Assembly: GCF_000526215.1 (NCBI RefSeq)
Contig: NZ_JAFQ01000004.1
Location: 6,076,001 to 6,140,000 of the forward strand
DNA length: 64,000 nt
Source of the DNA: Nocardia sp. BMG51109
GTDB taxonomy: Bacteria; Actinomycetota; Actinomycetes; Mycobacteriales; Mycobacteriaceae
Direction: 5' to 3'
Shown here: positions 48,342-57,245 of the stretch, in pieces
Layout of the letters: each line of letters opens with the position of its first letter
Numbering within the stretch: the stretch's first letter is position 1
Notes under the pieces: generated by a model
What the model saw: only the letters and a program-made list of their open reading frames with translations
Told to the model about the DNA's origin: nothing
Database searches by the model: none
Program-made: the position numbers and the translations under genes

Positions 48342-49322
48342 ATGACCGGAGTCTTGGACGCGGCGGAGTTACGGCAGGTATGTCTCGACGCGGGAGCCGA
48401 CGACGTCGGTTTCGCAGCGTTGGATGCGCCGGGGCTGGAGGGTGAGGTCGACTATGTGCGCGAGGCGCTTCCGAGCACCCGCTCGCTGATCGCGGTGTGC
48501 GTGCGGGTGGCTCGGGACAATTTCCGCAGCCGGGCCGCCAGCGCCGTGAACACCGAGATCGACACCGCGATACCGGTACTCGACACGATCGGGCACCGGA
48601 TCAGTATCGCGTTGCAGGATCGCGGTTTTCGCGCGCTGTACCCGTCGGTGACATTCCCGGTGGAAGCGCAGCGGTTGCCGAGCCGCGGGTGGACGGTCTC
48701 GCACAAACCGGTGGCGGTGGCGGCGGGCCTGGGGCACCTGGGAATTCATCGCTGCGTGATCCATCCGCGGTTCGGGAGTTTCATCGGGCTCGGCACCATA
48801 CTGACGGAGGCGCGGATCGCGCCGTATTCCCGGCCGCTGGACTGGAATCCGTGCCTGGGCTGCTACCTGTGTGTGGCCGCGTGCCCCGTGGGCGCCATTC
48901 ACAACGACGGCAGTTTCGATTTCAACAGCTGCTACACCCACACCTACAACCAGTTCGTGAACAATTTCGCCGACTGGGTCGAGACCATGGCCGACAGCGC
49001 CGACTCCGACGACTACGACCGGCGGATCAGCCCGCGCGAAACCACCCTGCAGTCGCGGCGGCAGTATCGCTCGGGGTACTGCGTCGCGGTGTGCCCGGCC
49101 GGATCGGACGTGATCGGGCCGTACCTGGCCGACCGCCAGGGCCATCTGCAGGACGTGCTGCGGCCGTTGCAGCGCAAACCCGAGATCGTGTACGTCAGCG
49201 CCGGATCCAACGCGGAAGACCATGCGCGGAAACGGTTCCGGGACAAGACGGTGCGCTACGTGGACAGCGGGATCATGCCACCGGACGACATCGACGCCGC
49301 GCCGGAGCCGCGAGATGAATGA
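48342..49322 (+). CDS. QueG-like double-cluster iron-sulfur protein 1
   Basis: A 326-residue protein resembling epoxyqueuosine reductase/reductive-dehalogenase-type Fe-S proteins. The first 4Fe-4S motif is C171, C174, C177 and C181 in CLGCYLCVAACPVGAI; further cysteines at 197, 247 and 251 (CYTHTY and GYCVAVCPAG) suit a second cluster. The conserved AVAAGLGHLGIHRCVIHPRFG is the segment that in QueG lies at the cobalamin site. It lacks the C-terminal HEAT repeat of QueG. AGGAGG precedes the ATG. It overlaps its paralogue by 8 bp. Its role is unknown; it is not likely to be the housekeeping QueG. Confidence 0.83.
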   Translation: MTGVLDAAELRQVCLDAGADDVGFAALDAPGLEGEVDYVREALPSTRSLIAVCVRVARDNFRSRAASAVNTEIDTAIPVLDTIGHRISIALQDRGFRALYPSVTFPVEAQRLPSRGWTVSHKPVAVAAGLGHLGIHRCVIHPRFGSFIGLGTILTEARIAPYSRPLDWNPCLGCYLCVAACPVGAIHNDGSFDFNSCYTHTYNQFVNNFADWVETMADSADSDDYDRRISPRETTLQSRRQYRSGYCVAVCPAGSDVIGPYLADRQGHLQDVLRPLQRKPEIVYVSAGSNAEDHARKRFRDKTVRYVDSGIMPPDDIDAAPEPRDE

Positions 49323-50436
49323 CGCCGAGCGACTGTGGAATCCGCTGCACGTGCCGATCGACCGCACCGGCGGATTGCGGAACCATCCGACGGTCGCGGC
49401 GATGCGAGCCGAGCGGCCGACCGGCGAACCCGGCGAACCCGGCGAACTCGACGCCGAATGGCTGCACGGGATATGCCTGGCCGCGGGCGTCGACGACGTG
49501 GGATTCGCCGCGCTGGCGACGCCCGGGCTCGAGGGTGAACGGGACTTCGTCCTCGAGGCGCTGCCGGGCACCCGCGCGCTGATCGGTTTCTGCCTGCGGA
49601 CCAGTCGCGACAATCTGCGTAGCAGGTCGATCAGCGCGGCCAATCGCGACGTCGCCACCACGCAGGAACTGGCGCACGAGGCGGCCCGGCGGATCTGCCT
49701 GGAATTGCAGCGCCACGGCGTGCGCGCGCTGTATCCGGCGGCCGGCTTCCCGGCCGAGATACACCGGTTCCCGAATCGGAGCTGGGTGGTGTCGCACAAA
49801 CTGGTGGCGGTCGCCGCCGGGCTGGGGCAGATGGGCCTGCACCGCAACGTCATTCACCCGCGATTCGGCACGTTCATCGTGCTGGGCACGATCCTGATCG
49901 ATCGCCCGGTCACCCGCTACGCCCGCCCGGTCGCCGCGAATCCGTGCATCGATTGCGGGTTGTGCGTCACCACCTGCCCGGTCGGAGCCATCCATGCCGA
50001 CGGCGGATTCGACTTCGACGCCTGCTATACGCACAACAACCATCACGAGCTGTCGAACTTCGCGGGCTGGGTCGAAGAGGTCGTGGACAGTGCGGACGCC
50101 GCCGACTACCGCCGCCGGGTGACCCCCGGGGAGACGCTGTCGGTGTGGCAGAGCCTGTCGTTCACGCCGCAGTTCCGCGCCGGATACTGCGTCGCGGTGT
50201 GCCCGGCGGGCACGGATGTACTGGGCCGCTACCTCGACGACCCCGACGGTCACGTCCGCGACGTGGTGCAGCCACTGGCGCACAAGCCCGAATACGTCTA
50301 CGTCGAGGCCGGGTCCGCCCCGGAAGCCCATGTCCGGAAAGACTTTCCGCACAAGACGATTCGACACCCGCGCCGGGTGACGGTACCGGCACCCGAGATC
50401 GATCCCGCGCCGGAGAACCATGACCGGCCGCGATGA
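49315..50436 (+). CDS. QueG-like double-cluster iron-sulfur protein 2
   Basis: A 373-residue paralogue of the preceding protein with an extra 45-residue N terminus containing a short GEPGEPGE repeat. The first cluster is C211, C214, C217 and C221 (CIDCGLCVTTCPVGAI); a second set is in ACYTHNNHHE and AGYCVAVCPAGTDV. The segment AVAAGLGQMGLHRNVIHPRF is shared. The two genes overlap by 8 bp and must be co-translated, so a heterodimer or sequential redox action is plausible. The cupin gene overlaps its 3' end. Confidence 0.83.
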   Translation: MNDAERLWNPLHVPIDRTGGLRNHPTVAAMRAERPTGEPGEPGELDAEWLHGICLAAGVDDVGFAALATPGLEGERDFVLEALPGTRALIGFCLRTSRDNLRSRSISAANRDVATTQELAHEAARRICLELQRHGVRALYPAAGFPAEIHRFPNRSWVVSHKLVAVAAGLGQMGLHRNVIHPRFGTFIVLGTILIDRPVTRYARPVAANPCIDCGLCVTTCPVGAIHADGGFDFDACYTHNNHHELSNFAGWVEEVVDSADAADYRRRVTPGETLSVWQSLSFTPQFRAGYCVAVCPAGTDVLGRYLDDPDGHVRDVVQPLAHKPEYVYVEAGSAPEAHVRKDFPHKTIRHPRRVTVPAPEIDPAPENHDRPR

Positions 50437-51022
50437 ACTCCGCCGCGATCTGCCGATCTTCGAGATCTACACGGGCGCGGGCGGCGCGCGGGTCGAGATC
50501 CATCCGTGGTTCTTCGCCGGCGGCCGCCAGTACCTGGGGATCACCAGGGTGCTGCCGCCGGGGACCGGGCGGGCGCCGGCGCACATCCACACCGGCATCA
50601 CCCAGTATTCGCTCCTGCTCGCCGGCGCGCAGGCCCGCTACCGGCGCGGCGGGCGCTCCGGCACACTGTCGGCCGAAGACGCCGTGATCGTCCCGCCGGG
50701 CACGCCCCATGTCGATCCGTACAACGCCTCCGATCGGCCCATCGTCGTCCGCACCCTCTACTCTCCGGGACCGGTGTGGCTGCTGTCCTTCGGCAGAACC
50801 CTCGGCCAGGCGATTCGCGACGGAAATGTCAACGCGCAGCAGGAACTTCGACTGCCGCACCTGTTGCTGATGCTGGCAACCCCGGGCTCGGTGACCTTCG
50901 CCGCCACGATCCCGATCCCGGTGCAGCGCCGAATTCTGCTGCCCCTCGCCGCGCGCATCGCAAGAAGGCGGGGTTACGCGCCGGCGGCGGGATTGCGCGA
51001 CCACATCTTCCGAACACCCTGA
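50420..51022 (+). CDS. Cupin domain protein
   Basis: A 200-residue protein. Residues about 30-120 form a cupin barrel with metal-ligand candidates HIHTGITQYSLLLAG and PPGTPHVDPYNASD. The C-terminal 70 residues are helical and basic (RILLPLAARIARRRGYAP) with PHLLLMLATPG, perhaps membrane-associating. It overlaps the second QueG-like gene by 17 bp, so the three form one operon. It may be a dioxygenase, isomerase or sensor for the same substrate. Confidence 0.85.
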   Translation: MTGRDELRRDLPIFEIYTGAGGARVEIHPWFFAGGRQYLGITRVLPPGTGRAPAHIHTGITQYSLLLAGAQARYRRGGRSGTLSAEDAVIVPPGTPHVDPYNASDRPIVVRTLYSPGPVWLLSFGRTLGQAIRDGNVNAQQELRLPHLLLMLATPGSVTFAATIPIPVQRRILLPLAARIARRRGYAPAAGLRDHIFRTP

Positions 51023-51250
51023 GCTGCCCCTGGGTGTGCGGTCACCGCGAGTACGCCGAGAGTGCCGGGAGGGCAGCGCTCGCTGATGCCCATGCGCGGA
51101 CGGTAAGCCGCCCCGAGCGGGAGAGGCCCATGCGCGATCCGGCCTGAAACTGTGCGCGCACGGTGTTGAGGTGCTCTCCGCTGCCGCATCAAGATTGATG
51201 CGTTGTCTTCTCGCGACCACGGTCACCGACCTCGATCACCGGGATCTCCT

Positions 51251-52306
51251 ATGACAATCGCTGCGAATCACCGGCCCATCACCGCGAATGACGGTTGCCA
51301 GGATCAGGTTCTGCTCGATCAGTGGTACGCCGTCGGGTTCGTGTCCGATTTCCCGCCCGGCGCGATTCATCGGGTGACCCTGCTCGAACGCGACCTGATC
51401 GTATGGCGCAGCAGCGACGGTTCGGCGCACGCATGGGAGGATCTGTGTGTCCACCGTGGTGCGCGGCTGTCCAAGGGCTGGCTCGACAACGACACGGTGA
51501 TCTGTCCCTACCACGGCTGGCGCTACGACCGTGACGGCGCCTGCGTGCTGATGCCGGCCGCGCCCGACGAGAAGCCGATGCGCAAGGCCCGCGCCTTTCC
51601 GTATCCGGTCGAGGAGCGGTACGGGTTCGTCTGGGTGTGTCTGGGTGATCCGGCGGCGGGTGTTCCCGAGTTCCCGCAATGGGACGACGAATCCTTCATG
51701 AAAGTGCACAGCGGCCCTTACCATTTCGACGGCGGCGGTTTCCGTGCGGTCGAGAACTTCGTCGACGCCTCCCACTTCCCGTTCGTGCACGCCGGCTTCA
51801 ACGGTGTACGGGACGCCCCGGACGAGCTCGAGCCCTACACTGTGCAGGAACTGCCCGACGGTAGCTTGAAATCCTCGGAGGTACGGGTCTTCCAGCCCAT
51901 CGGCGACGCCCGCGGCAAGCCGGTACTGGCTTTCTACACCTACACGGTGTTCGCTCCGCTGGTCAGCTACTTCTCCAAGCGCACCGTGGATGCCGACGCG
52001 GAGGGCAACGCCATCGCCGAAACGTCGAACACCTTCACCACGCTGTTCGCCGTGCAGCCCTTGGACGCCACGCATTGTGTTGCCTACGTGTGCGCTGCGC
52101 TCAACGCCCTGCCCCGGCCCGAACCCGACGCGGTGCGTGCCCGCGCCGATGTCATCTTCAACCAGGACCGCGAGATCGTGGCAACCCAACGGCCGGAGCG
52201 TATTCCGGTGGAACTCCGGCACGAACTGCACCACCGCACCGATCTGATGGGGCAACGGTATCGGAGCTGGTTGCGCGGCAAGGGCATCACCTACGGGGTG
52301 ATCTGA
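51251..52306 (+). CDS. Rieske non-heme iron oxygenase, alpha subunit (copy 1)
   Basis: A 351-residue oxygenase. Rieske 2Fe-2S ligands are C66, H68 (CVHRG), C85 and H88 (CPYHGW). The mononuclear iron site is D172, H175 and H180 in ENFVDASHFPFVHAG. The C-terminal TQRPERIPVELRHELHHRTD resembles the vanillate O-demethylase/PobA group, which demethylates or hydroxylates aromatic or methoxylated substrates. The ATG at 51251 is the conserved start. A reductase gene follows 2 bp after its stop. It is paralogous to the gene at 62055. Confidence 0.94.
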   Translation: MTIAANHRPITANDGCQDQVLLDQWYAVGFVSDFPPGAIHRVTLLERDLIVWRSSDGSAHAWEDLCVHRGARLSKGWLDNDTVICPYHGWRYDRDGACVLMPAAPDEKPMRKARAFPYPVEERYGFVWVCLGDPAAGVPEFPQWDDESFMKVHSGPYHFDGGGFRAVENFVDASHFPFVHAGFNGVRDAPDELEPYTVQELPDGSLKSSEVRVFQPIGDARGKPVLAFYTYTVFAPLVSYFSKRTVDADAEGNAIAETSNTFTTLFAVQPLDATHCVAYVCAALNALPRPEPDAVRARADVIFNQDREIVATQRPERIPVELRHELHHRTDLMGQRYRSWLRGKGITYGVI

Positions 52307-52308
52307 CC

Positions 52309-53244
52309 GTGGACACCGGCATGACCGTCAGGCTCGTCGCCGTCGAATACGGGGCCAGGGATATCAACCGCTACCGGTTCGCACCGATCGACGGGTCGGC
52401 GCTACCGCCGTTCGAACCAGGCGCGCACATCGATGTGCGGATCGCCGCGGCAACGGTTGCGCAGTACTCGCTCATATGGTCGGCCGACGACACCCCGTAT
52501 TACGAAATCGCGGTGCGCGCCGGAGACCGTGACGACAGTCCCTCCCGGCACCTGCACCAGACCGCTGTCGTCGGCACCGAATATCGTATTTCCGCCCCGC
52601 GCAACAACTTCGTACTCACCCGCGACGGCCCGGAGTACCATTTGTTCGCCGGCGGCATCGGTATCACGCCGATCGTATCCATGTACCGGTGGCTCACGGC
52701 GGCCGCGACCCCGGTGCGTCTGTGGTACTGGGCGCGGACGAGTGACCGGACTCTGTTCGGGGAGGAACTGAGCGACGCTCCGGGTGCAACGGTTTTCCAT
52801 ACGTCGGCCCGTGCCGCGCCGAGGCCGGCCGATATCGTCACCGAAATCCCGGAGGCCGCACATCTGTACTGCTGCGGGCCACCGGGGATGGTGGACGAGT
52901 TCGACAGGCTGACAGCCCTCCGCGATCCGCGTCGCGTCCACCGGGAACGGTTCGTCCCGGCCGTGATCGACGGCACCGCAGCCGGTTTCACCGTCACCTT
53001 GCAGAGATCGGGCCGGATACTGACGATTCCGCCCGGTAGATCCGTCCTCGAGGTGTGTCTCGAAGCGGGCGCCGATGCCGCGTACTCGTGCGAGGAGGGC
53101 GTCTGCGGTGCGTGCGAGGTCAAAGTGCTCGACGGCGCGGTAGAGCACCGTGACAGCGTCCTCACCCCGGCCGAGCGGGCCGCCGACGACCGCATGATGA
53201 TCTGCTGCTCCCGCGGTCGCACCAACCTCGTCATCGATCTCTGA
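52309..53244 (+). CDS. Oxygenase reductase, VanB/phthalate-dioxygenase-reductase type (copy 1)
   Basis: A 311-residue protein passing electrons from NAD(P)H to the Rieske oxygenase. It has a flavin domain (FEPGAHIDVRI, QYSLIWSADD), a nucleotide domain (HLFAGGIGITPIVSMYRWL, LYCCGPPGMVDEF) and a C-terminal plant-type 2Fe-2S domain with C261, C266, C269 and C299 (CEEGVCGACEVKVLDG). GTG at 52309 is chosen because GGGGTGATC lies about 8 nt upstream; ATG at 52321 is an alternative. The close spacing to the oxygenase gene implies co-translation. Confidence 0.93.
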   Translation: MDTGMTVRLVAVEYGARDINRYRFAPIDGSALPPFEPGAHIDVRIAAATVAQYSLIWSADDTPYYEIAVRAGDRDDSPSRHLHQTAVVGTEYRISAPRNNFVLTRDGPEYHLFAGGIGITPIVSMYRWLTAAATPVRLWYWARTSDRTLFGEELSDAPGATVFHTSARAAPRPADIVTEIPEAAHLYCCGPPGMVDEFDRLTALRDPRRVHRERFVPAVIDGTAAGFTVTLQRSGRILTIPPGRSVLEVCLEAGADAAYSCEEGVCGACEVKVLDGAVEHRDSVLTPAERAADDRMMICCSRGRTNLVIDL

Positions 53245-53396
53245 GGGCCCGCCTGGTCCCCACCCCTCCGGGCTGGGGTCGGCCCGGCCCTGACGCGGTA
53301 CATTTCCCGGCCGCGATCGGCTTCGCCAAGGAGTTGCGTGGATTGCATTTCTCGGGTGCCACAGGTGTGCAAACGGCCGAATCCTGGAGGTGGACG

Positions 53397-54671
53397 GTGG
53401 ACTATCCCTACACGATCCCTTATCCGCAAATCGGGTCCCTTCTCGGTGAGCACGAGATAAGCGTGCTGACCCAATTGGTGAATTCCGGGGAAAGCTTGTC
53501 GGGTGGACGGTGGCGCGCAGAGTTCGAGCGACGTTTCCGTGAACATCTCGGCGTACCGTACGCCCTCTCGCTGACGAGCGGGACGGTCGCGCTGGAGATC
53601 GCGATACATCTGCTCGACCTGAACGCCGGCGACGAGGTGATCGCAACGCCGCAGACTTACAAGGCCAGTGTGCAGCCGCTGCTGAACTATCCTGTGCGGG
53701 TGCGTTTCTGCGATGTCGAGGCGGACTCGCTGAATATCGACCCGGCCCGAATGGAATCGCTGATCACCGGCCGAACCAGGGCCATCGTGCTCGTGCACTA
53801 CGGCGGGCTGCCGTGTGAGATGGACACCATCATGGCCATCGCGCGCCGGCACGGCATCACCGTGATCGAGGACTGCGCGCATGCCCTCGGCGCGGAATAC
53901 CGTGGCCGCAAACCCGGTGCGCTGGCCGATATCGGTTGCTTCAGCTTCCATTCCAGCAAGAACATCACCACCCTGGGGGAAGGGGGCATGATAACCCTCT
54001 TCGACCGGAGCCTCGCGGAGCGAGTGGACCGCATCCGCTCCAACGACGCCGACGCGGTCTACCACGAGAAGGTGCGGTCCATCGGACCGAGCACGAGCGC
54101 GCACCCGTGGATGATGCATCCCGGTTACGCCTACACTCACGGCTGTACGCGGCTGCGTTACGCCGGGACGAACGCCACACTGGCGGAACCGAACGCGGCG
54201 GTCGGCGTCGTGCAGATGGCCAAACTGGACCGGATGGTGCGCAGACGCCACCAGATCGCCGGAGCCTACACCGACGTGCTCTCGCGATACCCCGGGGTTC
54301 GGATCCAGCAGCAGTCGGGGCCGATTCGGCACGCCCACCACCTCTACACCTTCTTCGTCGATCCGGCGAGCGGAATGCAGCGCGACCGATTGGTCTCCCG
54401 CCTCGACGCACTCGGCGTGCAGATGCAGCTGCGGTACTTTCCGATGCACCTGCTCGCAGAATGGGCGGCCAGGGGACACGGCGTCGAGGAATGCCCGGTC
54501 GCCGAGCGCATGTGGTTCCGGCAGCAGGTGAACCTGCCCTGCCATCCCGGTGCCACCGACGCTCAGGTCGAGCAAGTGGTGTCCCGACTGGATACCGTGC
54601 TGCGCCAGGAGGTCCGGAGTCGACCGATCGCGGCCGCCACGTCGGGCGACACGGAAGGTGCGGCGCAATGA
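53397..54671 (+). CDS. DegT/DnrJ/EryC1/StrS family aminotransferase
   Basis: A 424-residue PLP-dependent aminotransferase. The Schiff-base lysine is K188 in FSFHSSKNITTLGEGGM, and D159 in VIEDCAHALGAEYRG contacts the cofactor nitrogen. SLTSGTVALEIAIHLLDLN is the phosphate-binding region. The family makes amino sugars and aminocyclitols, typically in natural-product or surface-glycan pathways. The GTG at 53397 is fixed by GGAGG 6 nt upstream. The last 4 bases overlap the ATG of the flavoenzyme (ATGA), so they are translationally coupled. Confidence 0.92.
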   Translation: MDYPYTIPYPQIGSLLGEHEISVLTQLVNSGESLSGGRWRAEFERRFREHLGVPYALSLTSGTVALEIAIHLLDLNAGDEVIATPQTYKASVQPLLNYPVRVRFCDVEADSLNIDPARMESLITGRTRAIVLVHYGGLPCEMDTIMAIARRHGITVIEDCAHALGAEYRGRKPGALADIGCFSFHSSKNITTLGEGGMITLFDRSLAERVDRIRSNDADAVYHEKVRSIGPSTSAHPWMMHPGYAYTHGCTRLRYAGTNATLAEPNAAVGVVQMAKLDRMVRRRHQIAGAYTDVLSRYPGVRIQQQSGPIRHAHHLYTFFVDPASGMQRDRLVSRLDALGVQMQLRYFPMHLLAEWAARGHGVEECPVAERMWFRQQVNLPCHPGATDAQVEQVVSRLDTVLRQEVRSRPIAAATSGDTEGAAQ

Positions 54672-55909
54672 ACGCAGCGGAGCACTACGACATCGCCGTA
54701 ATCGGCGGCGGCCCGGTGGGACTGGCCTCGGCATGGCGAGCGGCCCGCCGCGGCGCGCGGGTTGCGGTCTTCGAGCAGTTCACCTTCGGCAACGAGCGGT
54801 GCGGAACCAGTGGCGCGGAGCGGCACTGGCGGTTGCAGTACACCGAGCCCGACCTGTGCAGGCTGACCGGGGAGGCGCTGCCACTGTGGCGGGACCTGGA
54901 GGAGGCGTGCGGACGCCGGTTGGTGCACGCGTTCGGCAGCCTGTGGTTCGGCGATATCGACGTGGCCACCAACGAGGGCAAGATCTCGGCGACCGCCCGC
55001 ACCATGGACGCGCTGTCGATTCCCTACCGGTGGCTCACTGCGGCCGAGATCGAACGGCGCTACGGATTCGCGCAGCTGCCTCGCCATTTCGAGGGCTTCG
55101 TCCAGCCCGACGGCGGCGCGGTCGACGTGCGCGCCACCGTCGAAGGGTTGCTGCGGCTCGCGGATTCGGCGGGTTGCGTACTGCGCGCGGGCGAACCGGT
55201 GCTCGGGCTCGAACCCGATCGCGACGGTGTTCGGCTGCGCACCCCGCGCGGGCGAGTGCGCGCCGCGAAGGTGGTGCTGGCCAACGGCCCCTACGCCAAC
55301 CGGCTGCTGGAGCCGCTCGGCGCCGGACTCGACCTGAACGTGTTCGAGATGGCGCTGGTGACCTTGCGCGGGCGCGAGCACAACGCCCGCTACCCGTTCT
55401 GGTACGTCTTCCAGGAACCGACCGAGGAGGACACCAACCTCTTCTACGGCTTCCCGCCCGATATCTGGCAGAACACCGATCGGGTCCGGGTGGGCCCGGT
55501 CTTCGAAGTCGACCCGCTCGAGCAGCCCGAACAGGCGCGCGGCGTACCCGACCCGCGGCACGTCGGCAGGGTCTGCGACTGGATCGAACGCCATCTGCCC
55601 GCGGTGGATCCGCGACCACTGGCGCGGGAGACCTGCCTGGCCGTGCTGCCCGCCGACCCCGCCCGGCAGTTCTTCCTCGGCACCGCGGCGGAGCGCTTCG
55701 ACGGTGGCGACAACGTGGTGATCTGCACGGGGGGCTGGGGTTTCAAGTTCGTGCCGCTGCTCGGCGTGGTGTGCGCCCAGTTGTGCCTGGACGGGACGAC
55801 GACCTACGACGTCGCGCGGCTCGCGCTCCCCGGACCGGACGACATCCCGCCGGCAGACCCTTCGGCGACCGAGCCTCCGCTGTCCCACGCCCGACCCAGG
55901 ACGCCGTGA
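54668..55909 (+). CDS. FAD-dependent amine oxidase of the monomeric sarcosine oxidase family
   Basis: A 413-residue flavoprotein. The dinucleotide fold is YDIAVIGGGPVGLASAWRAA. Comparison with monomeric sarcosine oxidase gives a cysteine (C323 in RETCLAVLPADPA) at the place of the covalent FAD link, and GWGFKFVPLLG for the family GHGFKF motif. The enzyme should oxidise a secondary or N-methyl amine, releasing H2O2 and aldehyde. It is coupled by ATGA overlap to the aminotransferase, which points to making and processing an amine in one pathway. Confidence 0.9.
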   Translation: MNAAEHYDIAVIGGGPVGLASAWRAARRGARVAVFEQFTFGNERCGTSGAERHWRLQYTEPDLCRLTGEALPLWRDLEEACGRRLVHAFGSLWFGDIDVATNEGKISATARTMDALSIPYRWLTAAEIERRYGFAQLPRHFEGFVQPDGGAVDVRATVEGLLRLADSAGCVLRAGEPVLGLEPDRDGVRLRTPRGRVRAAKVVLANGPYANRLLEPLGAGLDLNVFEMALVTLRGREHNARYPFWYVFQEPTEEDTNLFYGFPPDIWQNTDRVRVGPVFEVDPLEQPEQARGVPDPRHVGRVCDWIERHLPAVDPRPLARETCLAVLPADPARQFFLGTAAERFDGGDNVVICTGGWGFKFVPLLGVVCAQLCLDGTTTYDVARLALPGPDDIPPADPSATEPPLSHARPRTP

Positions 55910-56130
55910 ACATCGGGCCGTCGCAGCGTCCTCGATCCGAAACGACGCCGCCCAGGAACTGATCTCGACGGCCCGTTCGATATCGTCTGTTACCGGAACG
56001 GATTCGGTGTCGGTTCGGACACCGACCGACGGTTGGCTTACAGGTGATCTTGCGCAGCGGACGCACATGCCGATGTGCGCGGAGGGCGAGCCGGTGGGGC
56101 GGGGCAGTGGTAGGTTTCGTCCACATTGTG

Positions 56131-57189
56131 ATGAATTACCGACAGATCATGGGGACGGTGGTCGACGTCGCTCGCCATCGGTACCTGGGCCTCAGGCGTT
56201 GGAGTGCCGACGTTGCCTCCCGGCGGCTCTCCCGGAGAAGTGACACGAATCCGGTTGCGCGGGTGAGGTTTCCGCAGCTGCCGGTTCGTGAGCTGTGGCC
56301 GACCGGTCGTCCCGTGTCCGTGACCGTGCCGCTGGCCGGGCTGATCGCCGGAATCGCGGTGGCGGCCTTCGTCTGGGCGGTTGTCGTGGTATCCCGCTGG
56401 GGCACTGAGCCGCTCGTGGTGACCGTTGGGGGTGCGGGCCTCGCCGTCGCTTCGATGGGCATCATGGCGATGGCGCTGGGGTTGCTCCGCGAGGTGGTGC
56501 CACGGTCGTCGATCGTTTTCGGTCTTCCGGTCCGCAGGTGCTCGGATTCCGAGCGGGGTGCGGGTGTCCGGGTGAGTCACCCCACTCGGATCGTTCCCCT
56601 TGTCTCGACTCTGTTGGGGTTCATCGTGTTCGGGCAAGCGTGCTGGTGGGCGCGATGGATCGGCGTCGGCGAATCCTTCCCGTTCTCCGCGCTCGATCAC
56701 GACTGGGCGACGGCCGCCTTCGCCGGCTCGGTGGTGCTGCTCGCCGGCCTGGTGCCGGTGCTGCTCGCCGCGCGCTGGCGCATTCATGTCGAGCTGTACC
56801 CGTCGGGCATCGTCCGGCGTAATCCGCTGCGGGACTTGCGGGCGAAGGACCGGTTCGTGTCCTGGGACGATATCGCCGGAGTGGACAGCAGAACGCAGTA
56901 CGTCGCCGCTTACCTGCGCGCGGGCCCCACCATCGTCCTGCGCCTGACCGACTCGGCAGCACCGGTGACCAACCGATTGTTCGACCGGCCCGGTGAGTTC
57001 GGCATTCCGGCCTATCTGGCGAGATGCGAGTCCAACCTGCTGCTGGCCCTCGTCGAGTACCTCGTCGAGGAGCCCGCCGCCCGCCGCCTGCTGGCCGCCG
57101 AGGGAGTGCAGGAGTGGTTCGGCACACACCACCATTTCCCCGCGCGGCCCACCGTATTCGAACCCGAGCCCGCTGCTCTTCCGCAGTAG
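56131..57189 (+). CDS. Membrane protein with PH-like C-terminal domain
   Basis: A 352-residue protein with four hydrophobic segments in two pairs (VPLAGLIAGIAVAAFVWAVV and LVSTLLGFIVFGQACWWARW among them). A C-terminal domain of beta-rich character follows (RIHVELYPSGIVRRNPLRDL, SWDDIAGVDSRTQY), like bacterial PH domains. The family is not recognised. The start is uncertain; ATG at 56131 (just after a GTG at 56128) is used. It is convergent with the amidohydrolase gene. Confidence 0.65.
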   Translation: MNYRQIMGTVVDVARHRYLGLRRWSADVASRRLSRRSDTNPVARVRFPQLPVRELWPTGRPVSVTVPLAGLIAGIAVAAFVWAVVVVSRWGTEPLVVTVGGAGLAVASMGIMAMALGLLREVVPRSSIVFGLPVRRCSDSERGAGVRVSHPTRIVPLVSTLLGFIVFGQACWWARWIGVGESFPFSALDHDWATAAFAGSVVLLAGLVPVLLAARWRIHVELYPSGIVRRNPLRDLRAKDRFVSWDDIAGVDSRTQYVAAYLRAGPTIVLRLTDSAAPVTNRLFDRPGEFGIPAYLARCESNLLLALVEYLVEEPAARRLLAAEGVQEWFGTHHHFPARPTVFEPEPAALPQ

Positions 57190-57245
57190 GCGGGTCTTCG
57201 AAGCGCTCCAGGCCGGTAAGGACCACGCCCCGAGGGGATTTGCCG

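Noticed and set aside
48342..49322. Housekeeping epoxyqueuosine reductase (queG)
   Set aside because: The tandem duplication, missing HEAT repeat and operon with a cupin argue for a different role.
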